Position numbers and translations under genes: made by a program. The notes under the pieces are model-generated. The model was not told where the DNA came from. It did no database searches and worked only from the letters and a program-made list of their open reading frames with translations. From Inquilinus sp. KBS0705 (GTDB lineage Bacteria > Bacteroidota > Bacteroidia > Sphingobacteriales > Sphingobacteriaceae): a stretch of 64,000 nt of DNA. The stretch is from positions 1,922,001 through 1,986,000 of the forward strand of contig VCCI02000001.1 in assembly GCA_005938025.2 (NCBI GenBank), given 5' to 3'. Below, piece by piece: positions 54,479-63,593 of this stretch (its first letter is position 1; each line of letters begins with the position of its first letter).

Positions 54479-55039
54479 CTACGACTTTAAAACTTTCTTA
54501 ATCGGCTACCTTTTCTACCCTTGTTGAATGTCAATAAAAAGGCACCAAACATTTATTAAAAGTTCCCACAGAACACTGAAAAAAAGTTCAAAAATACAAA
54601 TTGAATTGCTTCCTTTCTTATGCCATTAATCATGATTTTAAAAGCATTTAACTAGTTGCAAAATCACTAGTGTTTAAGAGATTGTAAAGGGATATTTTGG
54701 ACATATATAAATAAGCAAAAATATAATTTGGCTTGTCATCTTCTTACACTAATAAACGCCAATATTGTCTTGTATGAAAGCTTCAACACTTGGCTATTTG
54801 TTTTGATCTTAACTATGTTTGAAAAAGCTAATTTATCGCCTCATACTTTTCGCTATTTTCGTTATTTCAAAACATGGAAATGCTATATCAAAAAAGCGAA
54901 AATATCAGATGCAATAAGCCATCTTTTTCCCTCAATTGATAGATAGAAATACGAGTTAATAAATCAAAGTTGACATGCTAGTTTAGTGCAGTAAAATCAC
55001 CTTACAAAAATAAAAAAATATCTGTTTAATTAATACCTT
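54479..55039. other. AT-rich gene-free stretch before ftsK
   Basis: No convincing gene. A 72-codon plus-strand frame (54728-54946) lacks features and was not accepted. The ftsK promoter lies at the right edge. Confidence 0.5.
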
Positions 55040-55047
55040 TATATTTG
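55040..55047 (+). promoter_or_regulatory. Bacteroidota -7 box for ftsK
   Basis: TATATTTG matches TAnnTTTG and lies 22 nt upstream of the ftsK ATG at 55070. Confidence 0.5.
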
Positions 55048-55069
55048 CAATTAAACGCCCAATTTAAGG

Positions 55070-57622
55070 ATGCCCATTAAAGGAAACCAGTTTAGATCAA
55101 ATAGCTTTAAGAACGAGAATGAACCCCGCAAACCGGGCGAAAAAACTGTAAAGGAAAGGCCAGCTAAACAGCAAGTAGAGCGGCTGCCCTTGTTTGACCT
55201 GCGCGACGGCCGGCTCATCAAAATTGTCGGGCTTTTCTTCCTGGTGTTGTCTATTTTTTTCCTTATCGCCTTTACCTCGTACCTGTTTACCTGGCAGCAG
55301 GATCAAAGCTATGTATCAAAGGCCAACGGTGGCTGGGGCAACCTGTTTAAAACCAGTAAAGAGCTAATGGATAACGGGGTAAACAACCCCATGGTTGATA
55401 ACTGGCTGGGCAAATTTGGCGCGCTGCTGTCTAACCAATTTATTTTCGAGTGGTTTGGCGTGGCGTCGTTCATTTTCATATTTGTATTTTTTATAATCGG
55501 CTACCGCTTGTTGTTTAAAATACGTTTATTCTCGTTAAGCAAAGTTTTGGCATACAGCCTTTTCGGTGTCGTATTTATATCGATAGCCATTGGCTTTGTA
55601 CATGCTTTTGTAATAGACTACCCCCACTTTATGGAGGGCGAATTTGGTTACTGGAGCAATCGCCTATTAAGCGCGCAGGTTGGCCAGGCCGGTACCGGCG
55701 GTATTTTAGCCTTTGCAGGCCTTACCGTTTTAATTATTGCGTACAACATCGATTTTAAACTACCGCAGCGCCAACCCAAAATAAACGAGGTTGCCGTTGA
55801 TGAAGTAGCACCCGAGCCGGTTGAGTTAGAAGAGGAAGAAATATCGTTACCGGTAGAGTGGCCGCGCAATGGCAACAGGCCGCGCGACGAGAATGTGGCC
55901 CGTACCCTCACCACCGAGCCGCTTACACAGCAGCCGTTGGCACCAACCCCGGTTTTTCATGAGCCTGTGGTATTAAAACCTGATACCTACGCCCACGAGC
56001 CGGAAGCCGACGACGAAATACCCCTAACTATAGACATAGCAAGGCCAACCCCTATCCTTAACATCGAGAAAACGGACGATGACAAGGCAAAATCGTTGGT
56101 TGACCAGTTTGGCACATACGACCATAAGCTGGAACTATCCGGCTACAAAATACCACCGATTAGCTTGTTAGAGGAGTATGGTACAGGTAAAATAGCCGTA
56201 AACTCGGACGAGTTGGAGGCCAACAAAAACAAAATTGTTGAAACGCTTAACCATTACAACATCGAGATTGATAAGATAAAGGCAACCATAGGCCCAACCG
56301 TAACCCTTTACGAAATTATACCGGCCCCGGGTGTGCGCATATCCAAGATCAAGAACCTGGAAGATGATATCGCCTTGAGTTTAGCCGCCCTGGGTATACG
56401 TATCATTGCCCCTATGCCGGGTAAAGGTACTATCGGTATCGAGGTGCCTAATCAAAACCCCGAAATGGTATCGATGCGGTCTATCCTGTCTACCGAAAAA
56501 TGGCGCGACAATACCATGGACCTGCCCATCGCTTTAGGCAAAACCATTTCTAACGAAGTATTTATTGCCGATCTGGCTAAAATGCCGCACTTATTGGTGG
56601 CGGGTGCTACCGGCCAGGGTAAATCGGTAGGTATAAATGCCATATTGGTATCGCTGCTGTATAAAAAACACCCCGCCGAGTTAAAGTTTGTATTGGTAGA
56701 CCCTAAAAAGGTGGAGCTAACGCTTTTCCGTAAGATAGAACGCCACTTCTTAGCCAAACTGCCCGACGAGGCGGACGCGATCATCACTGATACCAAAAAA
56801 GTGGTAAATACCCTTAACTCGCTTTGTATTGAGATGGACCAGCGTTACGATTTGCTGAAAGATGCGCAGGTGCGTAACCTAAAGGAGTACAACACCAAGT
56901 TTGTTAACCGTAAAATAAGCGACCCCGAAAAACACCGTTACCTGCCATTTATTGTATTGGTGATTGATGAATTTGCCGACCTGATGATGACCGCCGGTAA
57001 AGAAGTGGAGCAGCCTATAGCGCGTATAGCGCAGCTGGCCCGTGCGGTGGGTATACATTTGGTTATTGCTACGCAAAGGCCGTCGGTAAACGTTATTACG
57101 GGTACTATTAAGGCCAACTTCCCGGCAAGGCTTGCCTTTAGGGTATTGTCTAAGATAGATTCGCGTACCATATTGGATGCGGGCGGTGCCGACCAGCTGA
57201 TAGGCCGCGGGGATATGCTGTTATCAACCGGCAGCGACCTGATACGCCTGCAATGTGCCTTTGTAGACACACCCGAGGTAGAAAAAATATCCGACTTTAT
57301 AGGTAATCAGCGCGGCTATGCTACCGCCATGTTACTGCCCGAGTATGTTGGCGATGGCGAAAGCAGCAGCCCTAAGGATTTTGACCCCGACGACCGCGAC
57401 CCCATGTTTGAGGAAGCAGCCCGCCTGATTGTGATGCACCAGCAGGGTTCTACCTCGCTTATTCAGCGAAAGATGAAACTTGGTTACAACCGTGCGGGCC
57501 GTATCATCGACCAGTTGGAAGCCGCCGGTATTGTTGGCCCGTTTGAAGGTAGCAAGGCCCGCGATGTGCTTTACCCGGATGAATATTCGCTGATGCAATA
57601 CCTGGATACCCTTAAAGATTAA
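55070..57622 (+). CDS. ftsK: DNA translocase FtsK
   Basis: 850 residues. Four membrane helices lie near residues 49-71, 125-148, 160-183 and 203-221, followed by an acidic, Pro-rich linker. The motor domain has Walker A GATGQGKSVG near residue 512 and Walker B VLVIDEFADLM near residue 627, then ATQRPSVNVITG near residue 665. The C-terminal gamma winged helix (TSLIQRKMKLGYNRAGRIID near residue 800) reads the orienting sequences on DNA. FtsK links division to chromosome dimer resolution. The lolA-like gene follows after 78 nt, the usual order in Bacteroidota. Confidence 0.96.
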   Translation: MPIKGNQFRSNSFKNENEPRKPGEKTVKERPAKQQVERLPLFDLRDGRLIKIVGLFFLVLSIFFLIAFTSYLFTWQQDQSYVSKANGGWGNLFKTSKELMDNGVNNPMVDNWLGKFGALLSNQFIFEWFGVASFIFIFVFFIIGYRLLFKIRLFSLSKVLAYSLFGVVFISIAIGFVHAFVIDYPHFMEGEFGYWSNRLLSAQVGQAGTGGILAFAGLTVLIIAYNIDFKLPQRQPKINEVAVDEVAPEPVELEEEEISLPVEWPRNGNRPRDENVARTLTTEPLTQQPLAPTPVFHEPVVLKPDTYAHEPEADDEIPLTIDIARPTPILNIEKTDDDKAKSLVDQFGTYDHKLELSGYKIPPISLLEEYGTGKIAVNSDELEANKNKIVETLNHYNIEIDKIKATIGPTVTLYEIIPAPGVRISKIKNLEDDIALSLAALGIRIIAPMPGKGTIGIEVPNQNPEMVSMRSILSTEKWRDNTMDLPIALGKTISNEVFIADLAKMPHLLVAGATGQGKSVGINAILVSLLYKKHPAELKFVLVDPKKVELTLFRKIERHFLAKLPDEADAIITDTKKVVNTLNSLCIEMDQRYDLLKDAQVRNLKEYNTKFVNRKISDPEKHRYLPFIVLVIDEFADLMMTAGKEVEQPIARIAQLARAVGIHLVIATQRPSVNVITGTIKANFPARLAFRVLSKIDSRTILDAGGADQLIGRGDMLLSTGSDLIRLQCAFVDTPEVEKISDFIGNQRGYATAMLLPEYVGDGESSSPKDFDPDDRDPMFEEAARLIVMHQQGSTSLIQRKMKLGYNRAGRIIDQLEAAGIVGPFEGSKARDVLYPDEYSLMQYLDTLKD

Positions 57623-57700
57623 TACGCGTTAAACCTATAATCGTAAAATCGCTCTAAACCATTACAAGGCCTGGTGGTTATTAGGTTGAGTTTACAGATC

Positions 57701-58378
57701 ATGAACATGAAAAAGTTATTTTTATACCTTGTATTGTCGGTTGTTACGGTTAATGCCTTCGCGCAAAAAGATGCCGATGCAAAACTGATACTAAACAAAC
57801 TAAGCAAGCAATACAAAACCTACGACGCCGTTAAAACCGATTTTACGCTTACCGTTGATAACGCGCAGGCAAATATTAACGAAACGCAAACAGGCACGCT
57901 TATTTCGCGTTCAAAAGCCAATAAATATAAGGTAACCATATATGGCGCGGGTAAAAAAGCCGGCGTAGCGCAAGAGATCATCAGCGATGGTAAAACCCAA
58001 TGGACCTTTTTAAAGGATGCCAACGAGGTGCAAATTGGCGATGCCGATAACAGCGACGAGGGCTTTAACCCTGCTAAAATTTTCACCATATACGAGAGCG
58101 GTTATAAATACATTTACACCGGCCTGCAAAAGGTTGCCGGTAAAACCTACCAGGTAATAGACCTTACCCCTACCGACGAAAAGAAAACCTTTTTTAAGGT
58201 AAGGCTAATGATAGATAAGGTAAAAAACCAACTATCCAGCGCGCTTATATTTGATAAAAACGGCAGCAAATACAAATACACCCTGCGCACCTTTACCCCC
58301 AATGTTAAAGTAACAGATGCCACCTTCGCCTTTGATAAAAAGGCTTACCCGGGTGTAGAGCTGGTGGATTTGAGGTAG
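57701..58378 (+). CDS. lolA: LolA-like outer membrane lipoprotein carrier
   Basis: About 225 residues from MNMKKLFLYLVLSVVTVNAF at 57701 (MKK at 57707 is equally possible); an upstream frame start at 57674 lacks a signal. The signal peptide ends near AFAQ. The LolA/LolB fold is seen in KTYDAVKTDFTLTVDNAQAN near residue 37, QEIISDGKTQWTFLKDANEV near residue 88 and a final VTDATFAFDKKAYPGVELVDL. LolA carries lipoproteins across the periplasm from LolCDE, which suits a genome with many surface lipoproteins. It follows ftsK. Five copies of a 7-bp repeat begin at its stop codon. Confidence 0.88.
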   Translation: MNMKKLFLYLVLSVVTVNAFAQKDADAKLILNKLSKQYKTYDAVKTDFTLTVDNAQANINETQTGTLISRSKANKYKVTIYGAGKKAGVAQEIISDGKTQWTFLKDANEVQIGDADNSDEGFNPAKIFTIYESGYKYIYTGLQKVAGKTYQVIDLTPTDEKKTFFKVRLMIDKVKNQLSSALIFDKNGSKYKYTLRTFTPNVKVTDATFAFDKKAYPGVELVDLR

Positions 58379-58415
58379 AGGTTAGAGGTTAGAGGTTAGA
58401 GGTTAGAGGTTAGAG
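58378..58415 (+). repeat. Tandem GAGGTTA heptamer array
   Basis: Five perfect copies of GAGGTTA plus a partial sixth (GAG), starting at the last base of the lolA stop codon. It could vary in copy number by slippage. Confidence 0.85.
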
Positions 58416-58551
58416 AAAATTATATTTATAGCGATGGGTTTACACCTAATCGCTATTTTTAGTTAAATCACACAAGCAACACTATCACCAGCCAAACGTT
58501 ATATAAAAACCATCTTCTGTAACAAACGTTAGTACTTGGTAATTTAATACC

Positions 58552-59430
58552 ATGCAGGCAGCAGAGATAGAACGACTTATAAAGATCAGTAAGGAAAAAC
58601 CGCTGATTCCGGATACTTATGTTCCCTGGCAGCAGGAGCCGCTTGATGGCGACTTGTACCTGCCCGAGCAACTCACCACCTTAGAAGGCCTGCCTGTTTA
58701 CGATACCTTAACCCCGCAGCAAAAGCAGGACCTTGGCCGGCACGAAGTGGTGCAAGTGCTGTACTCTTATGGCTGGGGCGAGGCATTGTTTTGCGTTTTC
58801 ATGTCTAAATTTATACTTGGCCTGCCACCCGACAGCCCCGAACACCGCTTTTTGATACGCGAAATAATTGAAGAATACCGCCACCAGGAAATGTTTGCCC
58901 GGGCCATTACCACGCTAAATGGCCTGCCGCTTAAGCAAACGCCCCTGCACAGGTTTGTAGGCAGGGTAACCACCAAATACCTGCCCGCCGATTACCTATT
59001 TATGGGCAGCCTGTCGGTAGAGTTGATAACCGATATGTATGGCAACTACAGCCGCCGCGCACCCGAGATATACGCCGTTTTGCGCAAAGTTTTCGAGCTG
59101 CATAATATTGAGGAGGGCAGGCATATAGTTTTCACCAAAGGACTGTTAGAACGTTATACCGCCAAGGCCGGGCCTATCAAAAAAACCCTGTACAGCCTGG
59201 TTGTGCTTATGAATATTTACTTTGTGCGCACCATGTATATACGCCGCGAGATTTACGAGCGCATAGGCCTGCCAAACGCAAATGAGGTATACAAACAAGC
59301 CACCATTAACTACCGCCGCAAATTTACCCAAAACTGCCTGGGCCACATTATTGAGTTTGTGAACAGCTGGGGCGGCTTTAACATGGCCACCCGCTGGGCC
59401 TGGCGCCGGGTGTTAAAGGCCGAGGTGTAA
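58552..59430 (+). CDS. AurF-like diiron oxygenase
   Basis: 292 residues, all-helical ferritin-like. Two ExxRH iron-binding motifs are visible: EIIEEYRHQEMF near residue 105 and HNIEEGRHIVFT near residue 188. Further Glu/His candidates lie in GWGEALFCVF near residue 78 and SVELITDMYG near residue 155. The p-aminobenzoate N-oxygenase AurF and its relatives share this pattern. They oxidise amines or hydrocarbons with O2. The substrate here is unknown and no biosynthetic cluster is around it. It stands between lolA and the YdjC-family gene, convergent with the latter (4 nt between stops). Confidence 0.8.
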   Translation: MQAAEIERLIKISKEKPLIPDTYVPWQQEPLDGDLYLPEQLTTLEGLPVYDTLTPQQKQDLGRHEVVQVLYSYGWGEALFCVFMSKFILGLPPDSPEHRFLIREIIEEYRHQEMFARAITTLNGLPLKQTPLHRFVGRVTTKYLPADYLFMGSLSVELITDMYGNYSRRAPEIYAVLRKVFELHNIEEGRHIVFTKGLLERYTAKAGPIKKTLYSLVVLMNIYFVRTMYIRREIYERIGLPNANEVYKQATINYRRKFTQNCLGHIIEFVNSWGGFNMATRWAWRRVLKAEV

Positions 59431-59434
59431 GTTC

Positions 59435-60493
59435 CTACTCTTTCCCTGCCTTTACCCTGCGCTCCATTACTTCGCGCCAGGTGGTGAGGATAAAGCCTTG
59501 TTGTTTTAAAAATTCGCGCAGGCGCGGGTCGGTCATGGCCAGCAGGTCGCCCTTGCGTTTTTTACCGGTATCGCTGATGCGATCGAAATTTGGCGATGGG
59601 TCGGTGCAATGCATAATTACCATCGTCAGCCCCGGCGACAGGCGACCGATGCTTTCTATATAATGGTCGGTATACCATTTCTGGATCTGCTTATCTGTTT
59701 TATGCTGAATATCGGGCATATTCCAGTCGTAACTGCTGTTATGCAGGTCGTCCAGTACGGGCAGGCCGTTCTTCCAAAGCATTTCGCCTATTGCCTTTGC
59801 TTTGCTAAGGGCAGCCGGCTCGGGTATGTTCATACCTTCGGTGTATTTACCTTGTTTCTTTAATGCGGCTATGGTAGCTGCCCTTGCCTCGGCACGAAAG
59901 AAAAGGTCTTCGCCGCCGGGGAACATCACCGGCACCTGCTTTTCGATACCCAATTGCAGGTATTTTTCCATAAAGGCATCCTTGGCAAACAAAGTACCCA
60001 TATGCGAATCGAGGTGCGTAGGCTTAAAGCCCATGGCCAGGGCGCGGTCGTACTGCGCACGTATCTCTTTATCCACCTCGTCGCCGGTGGCCCTAAAATA
60101 AACTGCCTCTACCGATGGCCACATGGCACCTTGCTTATCTACCAAACCAGGTACAGCAGGTTTACCCGCCAACGGTCCCCAGCGGTAATTATCCCACTCG
60201 GAGGTAAGGGTTAAATGCAAGCCGGCATCCAGCGCGGGGTGTTTATCCAGATAAGCCTTAAACTCGGGCACCCAGGGGCATGGCATCATCACACTGGTTG
60301 ATGTTGATACGCCAACAGATGTGGCCTCCTCTACCCCCAAATTCGACTCGTGCGACATACCCGCGTCATCTACATGCAAAATGATAACCCTGGCGCCTTT
60401 TGGCCAGCCTAGTTTTTCGGCATAGGTTTGGGTTTGCGCGCTTGCGGTAAGGGCAAAGGCAGCAATTATGGTTAATGTGAATAGTTTTTTCAT
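59435..60493 (-). CDS. YdjC/ChbG-family carbohydrate deacetylase, exported
   Basis: About 352 residues from MKKLFTLTIIAAFALTASAQ at 60493; an extended start at 60523 overlaps a repeat. The metal-binding motifs of the YdjC fold are present: ILHVDDAGMSHESN near residue 39 (Asp-Asp), ALDAGLHLTLTSEW near residue 87 (His) and THLDSHMGTLF near residue 163 (His). Enzymes of this family remove acetyl groups from chito-oligosaccharides or related sugars. The signal peptide sends it to the periplasm, unusual for ChbG itself. It lies 131 nt downstream of a membrane acyltransferase gene of the NagX type, which hints at amino-sugar handling. Confidence 0.88.
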   Translation of the reverse strand: MKKLFTLTIIAAFALTASAQTQTYAEKLGWPKGARVIILHVDDAGMSHESNLGVEEATSVGVSTSTSVMMPCPWVPEFKAYLDKHPALDAGLHLTLTSEWDNYRWGPLAGKPAVPGLVDKQGAMWPSVEAVYFRATGDEVDKEIRAQYDRALAMGFKPTHLDSHMGTLFAKDAFMEKYLQLGIEKQVPVMFPGGEDLFFRAEARAATIAALKKQGKYTEGMNIPEPAALSKAKAIGEMLWKNGLPVLDDLHNSSYDWNMPDIQHKTDKQIQKWYTDHYIESIGRLSPGLTMVIMHCTDPSPNFDRISDTGKKRKGDLLAMTDPRLREFLKQQGFILTTWREVMERRVKAGKE

Positions 60494-60515
60494 TGTGATA
60501 GGTATAATGGCGTTT

Positions 60516-60624
60516 AGCCTCACCTAAATCCTCTCCAAAGGAGAGGACTTTAATTGCAAACTATTTAGCCCTTCTCCTTTGGAGAAGGGTTGGGATGAGG
60601 CTTGGAGAGGGCTGGGGTGAGGCT
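60516..60624. repeat. CT/GA-rich dispersed repeat with hairpins
   Basis: Starts AGCCTCACCTAAATCCTCTC, contains the hairpin CCCTTCTCC-TTT-GGAGAAGGG near 60569-60589, and ends GGGGTGAGGCTT. It is the same kind of element as 7279-7357 and reaches into the stop codon of the acyltransferase gene. Confidence 0.65.
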
Positions 60625-61757
60625 TACACCCTTATATGAATATTCCTTTTTTCCAAAAATTTACCAAAGCTCCAGCATACCAGCATATAGCAAATGGCGA
60701 AGAATAACGACCCTATTGGCCCCGGTGCCACCACCTGGAAGAAATGTTCATTTATCCAAAAGAAAAATGGTTTGCCGCCTATCATGATCATGTATAGCGC
60801 TATAGGCAATATTTCCGACAGGATATAAACCGGCAGTGGGTTTTTACCTACAGTGATAAAGAAAGAGGTCCAGTTGCCGCGTTTCCATTTTTGAATATCA
60901 ATGGCATATACCAATGCCGACAGGATGATCATATCTATACCCACAGTAAGCAGGGTAAAGGGGCTCGACCATAGTTTTTTACCTATCGGGAAACTCATGT
61001 TCCAGGTGAGCGCCGCGAAGATGAACACCGCACCCAGCAGGGCCAATTTGGCAATGGTTTCGTACCCTTTGCCTTTTTCCTGCAAAAACTTGCCTACATA
61101 ATAACCGCATATAACGTTTACAATGGCAGGCAGGGTGCTTAATATACCCTCGGGGTCAAAGGCAACGCCTTCACCGTGATACAGGTGGCTGTCGCCTAAT
61201 ACAAATTTATCTAAGTAAGTGCCCGCGTTGGTCAGCATGCCGTATGGTGCCGCCGGGTCGCCGTAAACCATTAACAATACCCAATAGCCAAATAAAAGCG
61301 AAAGGCTTATCCATATTACCGCCGCCTTCGATTTAACAAAGTAGATGATGAGCGATGCGAACATATAGCAAAGGCCAATGCGCTGTAATACACCCATTAC
61401 CCTTGTATCAGCAAATGGGCGAAAGGTTGCGCCTCCCTTACCAAAATCAAAAAACGGGAACCAGTACATCAGGTATCCAATCAAAAATATGAGCAACCCG
61501 CGTTTAACAATCCTAAAAACGGCAGCACCGGTGCTTAAGGCTTCCAATTTTTTAGTGGTAAAGCTCATGGCGTTACCTACTGCAAATAAAAACGAAGGGA
61601 ACACCAGGTCGGTTGGGGTAAAGCCAAACCAGGCTGCATGCTCCAACGGCGGAAAAGCCGTAGCACCGCTGCCGGGTGTATTTACAATGATCATAAAGCA
61701 AATGGTCATTCCGCGAAATACATCAAGCGAGATGGACCTTTCAGGTTTTTGGGTCAT
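60624..61757 (-). CDS. NagX/DUF5009-like membrane acyltransferase
   Basis: 377 residues with about ten membrane helices. The N-terminus RSISLDVFRGMTICFMIIVN near residue 7 is the hallmark of the heparan-alpha-glucosaminide N-acetyltransferase (YeiB/NagX) family, followed by FGFTPTDLVFPSFLFAVGNA near residue 44. The His residue in HAAWFGFTPTDL near residue 41 corresponds to the active region of the group. In other bacteria the gene lies in chitobiose or N-acetylglucosamine clusters. It is upstream of the YdjC-family gene on the same strand, so the pair may act on acetylated amino sugars; that is inference. Confidence 0.88.
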   Translation of the reverse strand: MTQKPERSISLDVFRGMTICFMIIVNTPGSGATAFPPLEHAAWFGFTPTDLVFPSFLFAVGNAMSFTTKKLEALSTGAAVFRIVKRGLLIFLIGYLMYWFPFFDFGKGGATFRPFADTRVMGVLQRIGLCYMFASLIIYFVKSKAAVIWISLSLLFGYWVLLMVYGDPAAPYGMLTNAGTYLDKFVLGDSHLYHGEGVAFDPEGILSTLPAIVNVICGYYVGKFLQEKGKGYETIAKLALLGAVFIFAALTWNMSFPIGKKLWSSPFTLLTVGIDMIILSALVYAIDIQKWKRGNWTSFFITVGKNPLPVYILSEILPIALYMIMIGGKPFFFWINEHFFQVVAPGPIGSLFFAICYMLVCWSFGKFLEKRNIHIRV

Positions 61758-61970
61758 AATGGGGCTAATTGGTTTAATTAAAACAGGAGAATTAATGCAC
61801 CAATATAGTAATAAATTAAAATGAAATGCAAAACATCACAAAACTTAATAAAATTATTTAAAAAGTATTGCTCTGTATGTAGCCTATCTGTTATAAAAAT
61901 TAAACGGATTAAATCATGGCGACTAACACATCCCTAACTCCTCTCGAGAAGGGAACTTGATTTAGCAGCT

Positions 61971-62296
61971 GTCAGCAAAGCAGCTTCGGGCGAAAGCGGG
62001 CAAAACAATGATGGCCTGTGGGGGACAAGGGCATAGGAAATTTTGCTGAAGCGGGGGAATGTGCGAGCGAAGCGGGGCAAAAGATTCCAGCCCGTGGTTT
62101 TGTCCGTTTTGCAGTGCAAAGGCCCTGTGCGGCAAAGAAGCCTTTGTGCTGACTTGAATTTTTGCTTCTTTTGTTTCAAGACAAAAGAAGTAGCCCTCCC
62201 GCGGCGATGAGCGGGCCAAACTTGTTTGAAGTACAAAATTCGTTACCCTCCGGTCAGGAGATTGCCACTCCGTTAGCCAACGGATCGCAATGACGC
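61971..62296 (+). repeat. 320-bp dispersed repeat, copy B
   Basis: Direct copy of 26981-27300, with shared blocks over its full length and the end AATGACGCG. It includes TTGAATTTTTGCTTCTTTTG, the counterpart of the inverted arm of the element at 26748. The rest of the 720-bp gap (61758-62480) holds the short TTCGACGGGGCTCAG repeat near 62376 and no gene. Confidence 0.8.
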
Positions 62297-62480
62297 GCGG
62301 GGGACTAATGCGATGAGGTTGCCGCGTAGCTGTCTCTCCCTGCAATGACATGGTGGGAAGCCATGGCGGCGATGCTTCGACGGGGCTCAGCATGACAGGC
62401 GGTTGTAGTATCACTTTCGTGCTCATATTTTAAATACTATTTCCCTGTGTTTATATCCCTATTTTACTATTTTTGAATTG

Positions 62481-62753
62481 ATGCTAACCATTACCAACCA
62501 CACCCTCGAAAAACTTGAAATGCTATTAAAAACAGCAGGTTACAGGGTGCGGTACGAAAAAGGTAATTTTAAAACAGGGGCCTGCCTGCTGCTAAACAGC
62601 CGCATAGTGGTAGTAAATAAATTTGCCAATTTAGAGAGTAAAATAGCCGCCCTTGCCGACCTGGCGCGCACATTAGATATAGATTATAACCTGCTGGATG
62701 AAAAACAGGCTGCATTTTTGCATCAGTTAAAACAAACCCAACTGCAGCTGTGA
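62481..62753 (+). CDS. Small conserved-looking protein upstream of PhnP-like gene
   Basis: 90 residues beginning MLTITNHTLEKLEMLLKTAG, with GYRVRYEKGNFKTGACLLLN in the middle and a helical, charged end (EKQAAFLHQLKQTQLQL). No signal peptide. I do not recognise a named family. The stop TGA overlaps the GTG start of the next gene (GTGA at 62750-62753), so the two are translationally coupled and probably act together. The ATG at 62481 is preferred to a TTG one codon earlier. A TATTTTTG box at 62468-62475 is very close and would give a nearly leaderless transcript. Confidence 0.75.
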   Translation: MLTITNHTLEKLEMLLKTAGYRVRYEKGNFKTGACLLLNSRIVVVNKFANLESKIAALADLARTLDIDYNLLDEKQAAFLHQLKQTQLQL

Positions 62754-63511
62754 CCATAACTTTTTTAGGAACCGGAACTTCGCAGGGTGTACCTGTTATT
62801 GCCTGCCAATGCGAGGTTTGTACCTCGGCCGATGCGCTGGATAGGCGCCTGCGCACCTCTGTTTTGATAGAGAGCGAAGATAAAACCATTGTGATAGACT
62901 CGGGGCCCGATTTTAGGTACCAGATGCTAAGGGCAAGGGTAATGCACCTTGATGCCATTGTTTTTACACACGAGCATAAAGACCATGTAGCCGGTATGGA
63001 CGATATAAGGGCCTACAACTACAAGCAGAGCGGCCCGGTAGATATTTATGCCGACAACCGTGTGCAACAAGCCTTAAAGCGCGAATTTCCGTATATTTTT
63101 GATGATAAGGGCTACCCCGGCATACCACAAATAAACCTGCACACCATTGGCCTGCAGCCATTTGATATTGGATCGGTGCACTTTACCCCTATCGAGGTGA
63201 TGCACTATAAGCTGCCGGTGCTGGGTTTCCGGATAAAGGACTTTACTTATATTACCGATGCCAAAACCGTATCGGAGGCCGAAAAAGAGAAAATGCGGGG
63301 CACCAAAATACTGGTGATAAACGCCCTGCAAAAAGAGAAGCACATATCGCACTTTACCCTTGCCGAAGCAATTGCCTTTGCGCAGGAAATTGGTGCCGAA
63401 CAAACCTACTTTACCCACATTAGCCACCGCATGGGCCTGCATAGCCGAATAAACCCGGAGTTGCCCGCCGGTATGTATCTGGCTTACGACGGACTTGAAC
63501 TGGAAATTTAG
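62750..63511 (+). CDS. MBL-fold hydrolase (PhnP-like)
   Basis: 253 residues starting at GTG. The N-terminus TITFLGTGTSQGVPVIACQC and the Cys pattern CQCEVC resemble PhnP-type phosphodiesterases. The zinc motif is FTHEHKDHVAG near residue 76 (HxHxDH), followed by HFTPIEVMHYKLPVLGFRI near residue 144, YITDAKT near residue 168 and HISHRMGLH near residue 223. The family opens cyclic phosphate esters or related phosphodiesters in the cytoplasm; no phn genes are nearby, so the substrate is uncertain. The GTG start lies inside the stop of the preceding small gene. Confidence 0.88.
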   Translation: MTITFLGTGTSQGVPVIACQCEVCTSADALDRRLRTSVLIESEDKTIVIDSGPDFRYQMLRARVMHLDAIVFTHEHKDHVAGMDDIRAYNYKQSGPVDIYADNRVQQALKREFPYIFDDKGYPGIPQINLHTIGLQPFDIGSVHFTPIEVMHYKLPVLGFRIKDFTYITDAKTVSEAEKEKMRGTKILVINALQKEKHISHFTLAEAIAFAQEIGAEQTYFTHISHRMGLHSRINPELPAGMYLAYDGLELEI

Positions 63512-63593
63512 CCTACTCTTATTTTGTTTATTATCAGGATTTATTTTTTCTTAAAACGAAAAATATATACATTGCAGATAATAAACATCTCCA

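Noticed and set aside
54728..54946. 72-codon plus-strand frame in the AT-rich gap
   Set aside because: No recognisable feature, and no promoter or start context; could be a remnant but cannot be supported.
58378..58415. Possible CRISPR or direct-repeat array
   Set aside because: Units are 7 bp with no spacers; it is a simple tandem repeat.
61934..62426. Minus-strand frames of 100 and 154 codons
   Set aside because: Same repeat family as at 27 kb; frames are not kept between copies.
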